Source: Myxococcales bacterium
GTDB lineage: Bacteria > Myxococcota > Polyangia > Fen-1088
Direction of reading: 5' to 3'
DNA: 17,428 bases
Assembly (NCBI GenBank): GCA_003157315.1
Contig: PMJE01000204.1
Span: forward strand, 1 to 17,428
Position numbers and translations under genes: made by a program. Under the pieces are notes generated by a model that saw nothing but the letters and a program-made list of their open reading frames with translations, was not told the DNA's origin and did not search any database. Within the stretch, counting starts at the first letter, position 1, and every line of letters starts with the position of its first letter. This document shows, piece after piece, positions 15,083-17,428 of this stretch.

Positions 15083-16432
15083 TCAAGGCAAGCATCCGGC
15101 TAGTAGCACGCCGATCGTATTGGAGTCTGTGTTCGTAGTCACAATATCAGAAGCCCCGTTGCCATCGAGATCGGCGATGGCAACGGTTCCAAGTACGGAG
15201 CCGCTATCCGTGGTCACGACAGTGGGACCGATGAAGGTTCCGTCGCCGCGATTTAAGAAGAGGCCGATGGTGCTGGAGACGCCGTCGGTGATGGCGATGT
15301 CCAGGTATCCGTCAGAGCTCAAGTTGCCCACGGCCGCGCTGGGCGCAGTGGGTTGGGAATTCGCAGTGACCGGAACAGTCGGCGAGCCTGGATAGCTCAC
15401 AGCACCTGCCAGAATCTGCGGGCCGCCGCGGTTGAGAAACACACGCAGTTGGTTGTCGCAGAAGAAGGCGAGATCGGGCCTGCCGTCGCCGTCAAGGTCG
15501 CCCATAGCGATGTTGGAGGTCGAGGTGCAGCTACCGCCGTTCACAACAATGGGATTCGAGAAAGCGCCACCGCCACTCGCGAGGAACACGCCGATCTCCG
15601 CAGGAGATCCGCTGTGCAGTGCCACGAGGTCGCCGACGCCATCCCCGTTGAGATCGCCGACGGCGATCCACTCGGGGGCAAAGTCTCCTGTGTCGAGCGG
15701 GTCAGGCACTGCAGCAAGCGTCCCATCCCCGGCATTGAGAAAGACCTCCACCAAATATCTCGTGGAGTCTAGCGCATAGACGAAGTGCGCAACAACGAGA
15801 TCAGGGACGCGGTCTCCATTGACGTCACCGACGGCAAGGCCTATGGCAGAGTCGTGCAGCGGGTCGCCGGTTTCGTAGACGACGGGGCCGGCGAAAGTCC
15901 CCTTCCCTTTGTTGAAAAACACACCTATGGAAGACGACACCGGCTGGAGAGCTGCCAAGTCCAGCAAAGAGTCTCCGTTGAGGTCCGCGACGACGAGGGC
16001 TCCGCTGGGAGAGGTGGAGTACACAACCTGATCCGAGAATGTGCCATCCCCGCGGTTGAGGAGTACACCCAGAGAGGGGATGTCAGTCCGATTGGTCGAT
16101 GTCGAACCGACCCAAGCCAGATCGGGATAGCCATCTCCGTCGAGATCGGCAGCCAGGACTGAATGGGGACGGGAATCCGAACCGGTGGCATAGGTGACCA
16201 GAGGAGCATAACCCGCGCTGCAGGCCAAGCCAGCTTCAGTACCGCCGTCGCTGCGCGCAACTAGCGAATGCGACCGGCACGCGCCGAAGACGATGATTCC
16301 CAGTACCAAGCTGCCTGCGAGGCCGTTGGCACCGCACCGCGACTTTGCAGGATGATGGGGGCCGCCGGCGCACGAGCTTTCCCGTCGGACTTCGCGACAC
16401 ACTACAGGTGGCTTCATGAACCATCGCACCAT
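15083..16432 (-). CDS. FG-GAP/VCBS repeat lipoprotein, seven-bladed propeller
   Basis: A 449-residue predicted surface protein. A hydrophobic segment (about 39-51) ends in FGAC with Cys52 as the likely lipidation site. The 38 residues before it make an unusually long N-terminal region, but a GGAGG six bases before this ATG supports the start. Seven copies of the FG-GAP/VCBS motif follow at spacings of 52-57 residues: DLDGDGYPDLA (96), DLNGDSLLDLA (150), DVNGDRVPDLV (203), DLNGDGVGDLV (260), DLDGDGRPDLA (312), a degenerate NLSSDGYLDIA (370) and DLDGNGASDIV (421). Most end with L-N-R-G-D-G-T-F-like turns. The Asp-rich loops bind calcium in integrin-type propellers. No enzyme domain is attached, so a binding or structural role is likely. 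It converges with the neprosin gene, 59 bases between stops. Confidence 0.9.
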   Translation of the reverse strand: MVRWFMKPPVVCREVRRESSCAGGPHHPAKSRCGANGLAGSLVLGIIVFGACRSHSLVARSDGGTEAGLACSAGYAPLVTYATGSDSRPHSVLAADLDGDGYPDLAWVGSTSTNRTDIPSLGVLLNRGDGTFSDQVVYSTSPSGALVVADLNGDSLLDLAALQPVSSSIGVFFNKGKGTFAGPVVYETGDPLHDSAIGLAVGDVNGDRVPDLVVAHFVYALDSTRYLVEVFLNAGDGTLAAVPDPLDTGDFAPEWIAVGDLNGDGVGDLVALHSGSPAEIGVFLASGGGAFSNPIVVNGGSCTSTSNIAMGDLDGDGRPDLAFFCDNQLRVFLNRGGPQILAGAVSYPGSPTVPVTANSQPTAPSAAVGNLSSDGYLDIAITDGVSSTIGLFLNRGDGTFIGPTVVTTDSGSVLGTVAIADLDGNGASDIVTTNTDSNTIGVLLAGCLP

Positions 16433-16438
16433 GTCGGA

Positions 16439-16443
16439 CCTCC
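16439..16443 (-). promoter_or_regulatory. Ribosome binding site of the FG-GAP lipoprotein gene
   Basis: GGAGG on the minus strand, six bases before the ATG at 16432. It fixes the first of two nearby Met codons and so the unusually long region before the signal hydrophobic core. Confidence 0.7.
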
Positions 16444-16547
16444 AAGCATTCCCGAAGTTTGCGATTCGTCGCCCGACAAGGCAAGCGCGAGTTCTTGGGT
16501 GTTCGCATGTCGCCTGTTCGCCGCAAGTCCATAGGCATCATGGAAGT

Positions 16548-16844
16548 ATGGCGTCCACGAGCAAGTCACGGCTTGCGAGAATAGCATCCGTCGGCGGTCG
16601 GGTGGGTCGGTCTCGCCGCTCGGAGTTCAACCGCGCAGTACAGGCCTGCCGGCAGCCGGGCTCGACCTACAAGCCGGTCTACTACTCGCTGGCACTGGAC
16701 AAGGGCTACGGTTACGGCTCGTTGCTCAACGACACCCCACGCGCGGAGGTCGATCCCATCACCGGCGAGGTCTGGATTCCGAAGAACCTTAACAACACAG
16801 TCGAATACCAGGTGAATCTGGAATACGCGCTGGTCTGGGCATAG
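16548..16844 (+). pseudogene. Fragment of class A penicillin-binding protein (transpeptidase domain)
   Basis: From about residue 13 the frame reads ASVGGR, SEFNRAVQACRQPGSTYKP, VYYSLALDKGYG, LLNDTPRAEVDPITGEVW and VNLEYALVW. This matches the start of the transpeptidase domain of PBP1A-type cell-wall synthases, with the catalytic SxxK at Ser39-Thr-Tyr-Lys42. The glycosyltransferase domain, the SxN and KTG motifs and everything after ALVW are missing; a TAG stop follows one codon later. An intact enzyme is about 700-850 residues. The ATG shown has a weak ribosome site, and the open frame extends further upstream, overlapping the FG-GAP gene start on the other strand. It is probably a remnant left by a duplication or rearrangement. 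A translated small protein is less likely. Confidence 0.7.
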
Positions 16845-16927
16845 TCGGAACAAGCGCCATTTTGCCTTCACCGAATCGCATCTTGTCCCAATACGTGTGA
16901 TTATGACCAGTACAGGGAGGGTGCAAC

Positions 16928-17428
16928 ATGAACGCAATCAACCAAACAAGCGCACGGCCAGGCCCGAGGATGACTTGTCGTTCAATGGGGAGACAACTCC
17001 TGCTTGCGGTGGTTGTGCTTTGGGCGGCCTGCGGGCGACAGGGTGGGCTGAGCACTAGCGGCACCACGCCTGTGCCCAATCACGACGCTGCCGCAGGCGG
17101 GAGCAGTGGGAGTGCGGTCGGCGGAAGTCCGGGTGGTCCTGCGGTCGGCGGAGGCAGCACAGCCTCCGGGGTGGGAGGGGCAGTTGCTGGCGGTGGTTCT
17201 GGCGGTGCGACCACGGGTGCAGTTGGCGGTGCCTCACTGGGCGGAAGCGCCGGTGCCAGCAGTAGCATGGCAGGTGTGACTGCCAGCGGCGGGTCGACTT
17301 CCCGAGCTGGCAGCGCGGCAGTCAGTGGCGGCATGCCCAGCGGAGGTGGCGTGGCTGGCGGCGGCAACAGCGGGGCAACAACGGGCGCAATGGGTGGCGC
17401 TTCCTCAGGAGGAAGCGCCGGTGGCAGC
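16928..17428 (+). CDS. Gly-rich stalk lipoprotein, 5' part only
   Basis: The frame starts at ATG with GGGAGG seven bases upstream and stays open to the window end (167 codons seen). A basic n-region of about 23 residues precedes a hydrophobic core (LLLAVVVLWAAC), with Cys35 as the candidate lipid site. The residue at -3 is Trp, off the lipobox consensus, though similar to the SAAC of the LamG lipoprotein; both continue with CGR. From about residue 55 the protein is a Gly/Ala/Ser stalk of irregular 4-6 residue GG units. The functional domain must lie beyond the window, so no role can be named. Its resemblance in N-terminus and stalk to the lipoproteins to the left suggests the same class of surface protein. 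Confidence 0.85.
   Translation, partial: MNAINQTSARPGPRMTCRSMGRQLLLAVVVLWAACGRQGGLSTSGTTPVPNHDAAAGGSSGSAVGGSPGGPAVGGGSTASGVGGAVAGGGSGGATTGAVGGASLGGSAGASSSMAGVTASGGSTSRAGSAAVSGGMPSGGGVAGGGNSGATTGAMGGASSGGSAGGS
17091..17428 (+). repeat. Gly/Ala/Ser stalk repeats, incomplete
   Basis: Encodes an irregular Gly-Gly repeat linker. A 23-residue block with ATTGAVGGASLGGSAG recurs 168 bp downstream as ATTGAMGGASSGGSAG, indicating internal duplication in steps of three. The repeat continues past the window edge. Confidence 0.75.

Overview
The window is G+C-rich and dominated by secreted or lipid-anchored proteins carrying long Gly/Thr/Ser stalks. This architecture, together with surface glycoside hydrolases, an FG-GAP propeller lipoprotein and a penicillin-binding-protein fragment, suggests a Gram-negative deltaproteobacterial-type predator or polysaccharide degrader, most likely Myxococcota (Polyangia-like). 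That placement is an inference from gene style; there is no rRNA or other phylogenetic marker here.

Layout. The left edge (2-379, +) is the 3' end of an unrecognised gene. A SAM-dependent methyltransferase follows on the minus strand (617-1486). Then comes a LamG-type lipoprotein with a hexapeptide stalk (1842-3137, +). From 9763 down to 3154 runs a minus-strand gene train: a GH3 lipoprotein with a pentapeptide stalk, an outer-membrane beta-barrel-like protein, a GH43 lipoprotein with a ricin-type lectin domain, and a YjbQ/UPF0047 protein. A good sigma70-like promoter lies upstream of the GH3 gene. Divergent from it, on the plus strand (10121-12730), is a large lipoprotein that looks like a TIM-barrel glycoside hydrolase of unclear family. 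The GH genes, the barrel and the lectin modules together look like a locus for attacking a complex glycan at the cell surface. The GH43 motifs point to a beta-1,3-galactan-type substrate. No SusC/SusD pair is present.

To the right, a gene-poor stretch (12731-13221) precedes a short ORF whose first 40 residues resemble the N-terminus of a GH25 lysozyme, apparently truncated. It overlaps a well-preserved neprosin-family (DUF239) glutamic peptidase with a polyproline segment (13551-15023). Next are a minus-strand lipoprotein with seven FG-GAP/VCBS repeats (15083-16432), a roughly 80-residue orphan fragment of a class A PBP transpeptidase domain carrying its SxxK motif (16548-16844), and the start of another Gly-rich stalk lipoprotein that runs off the window (16928 onward).

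The main points of interest are the non-Sus glycan locus, the bacterial neprosin with its proline-rich segment, the different stalk periodicities (5-mer versus 6-mer), and two apparent remnants of peptidoglycan-related genes close to each other.
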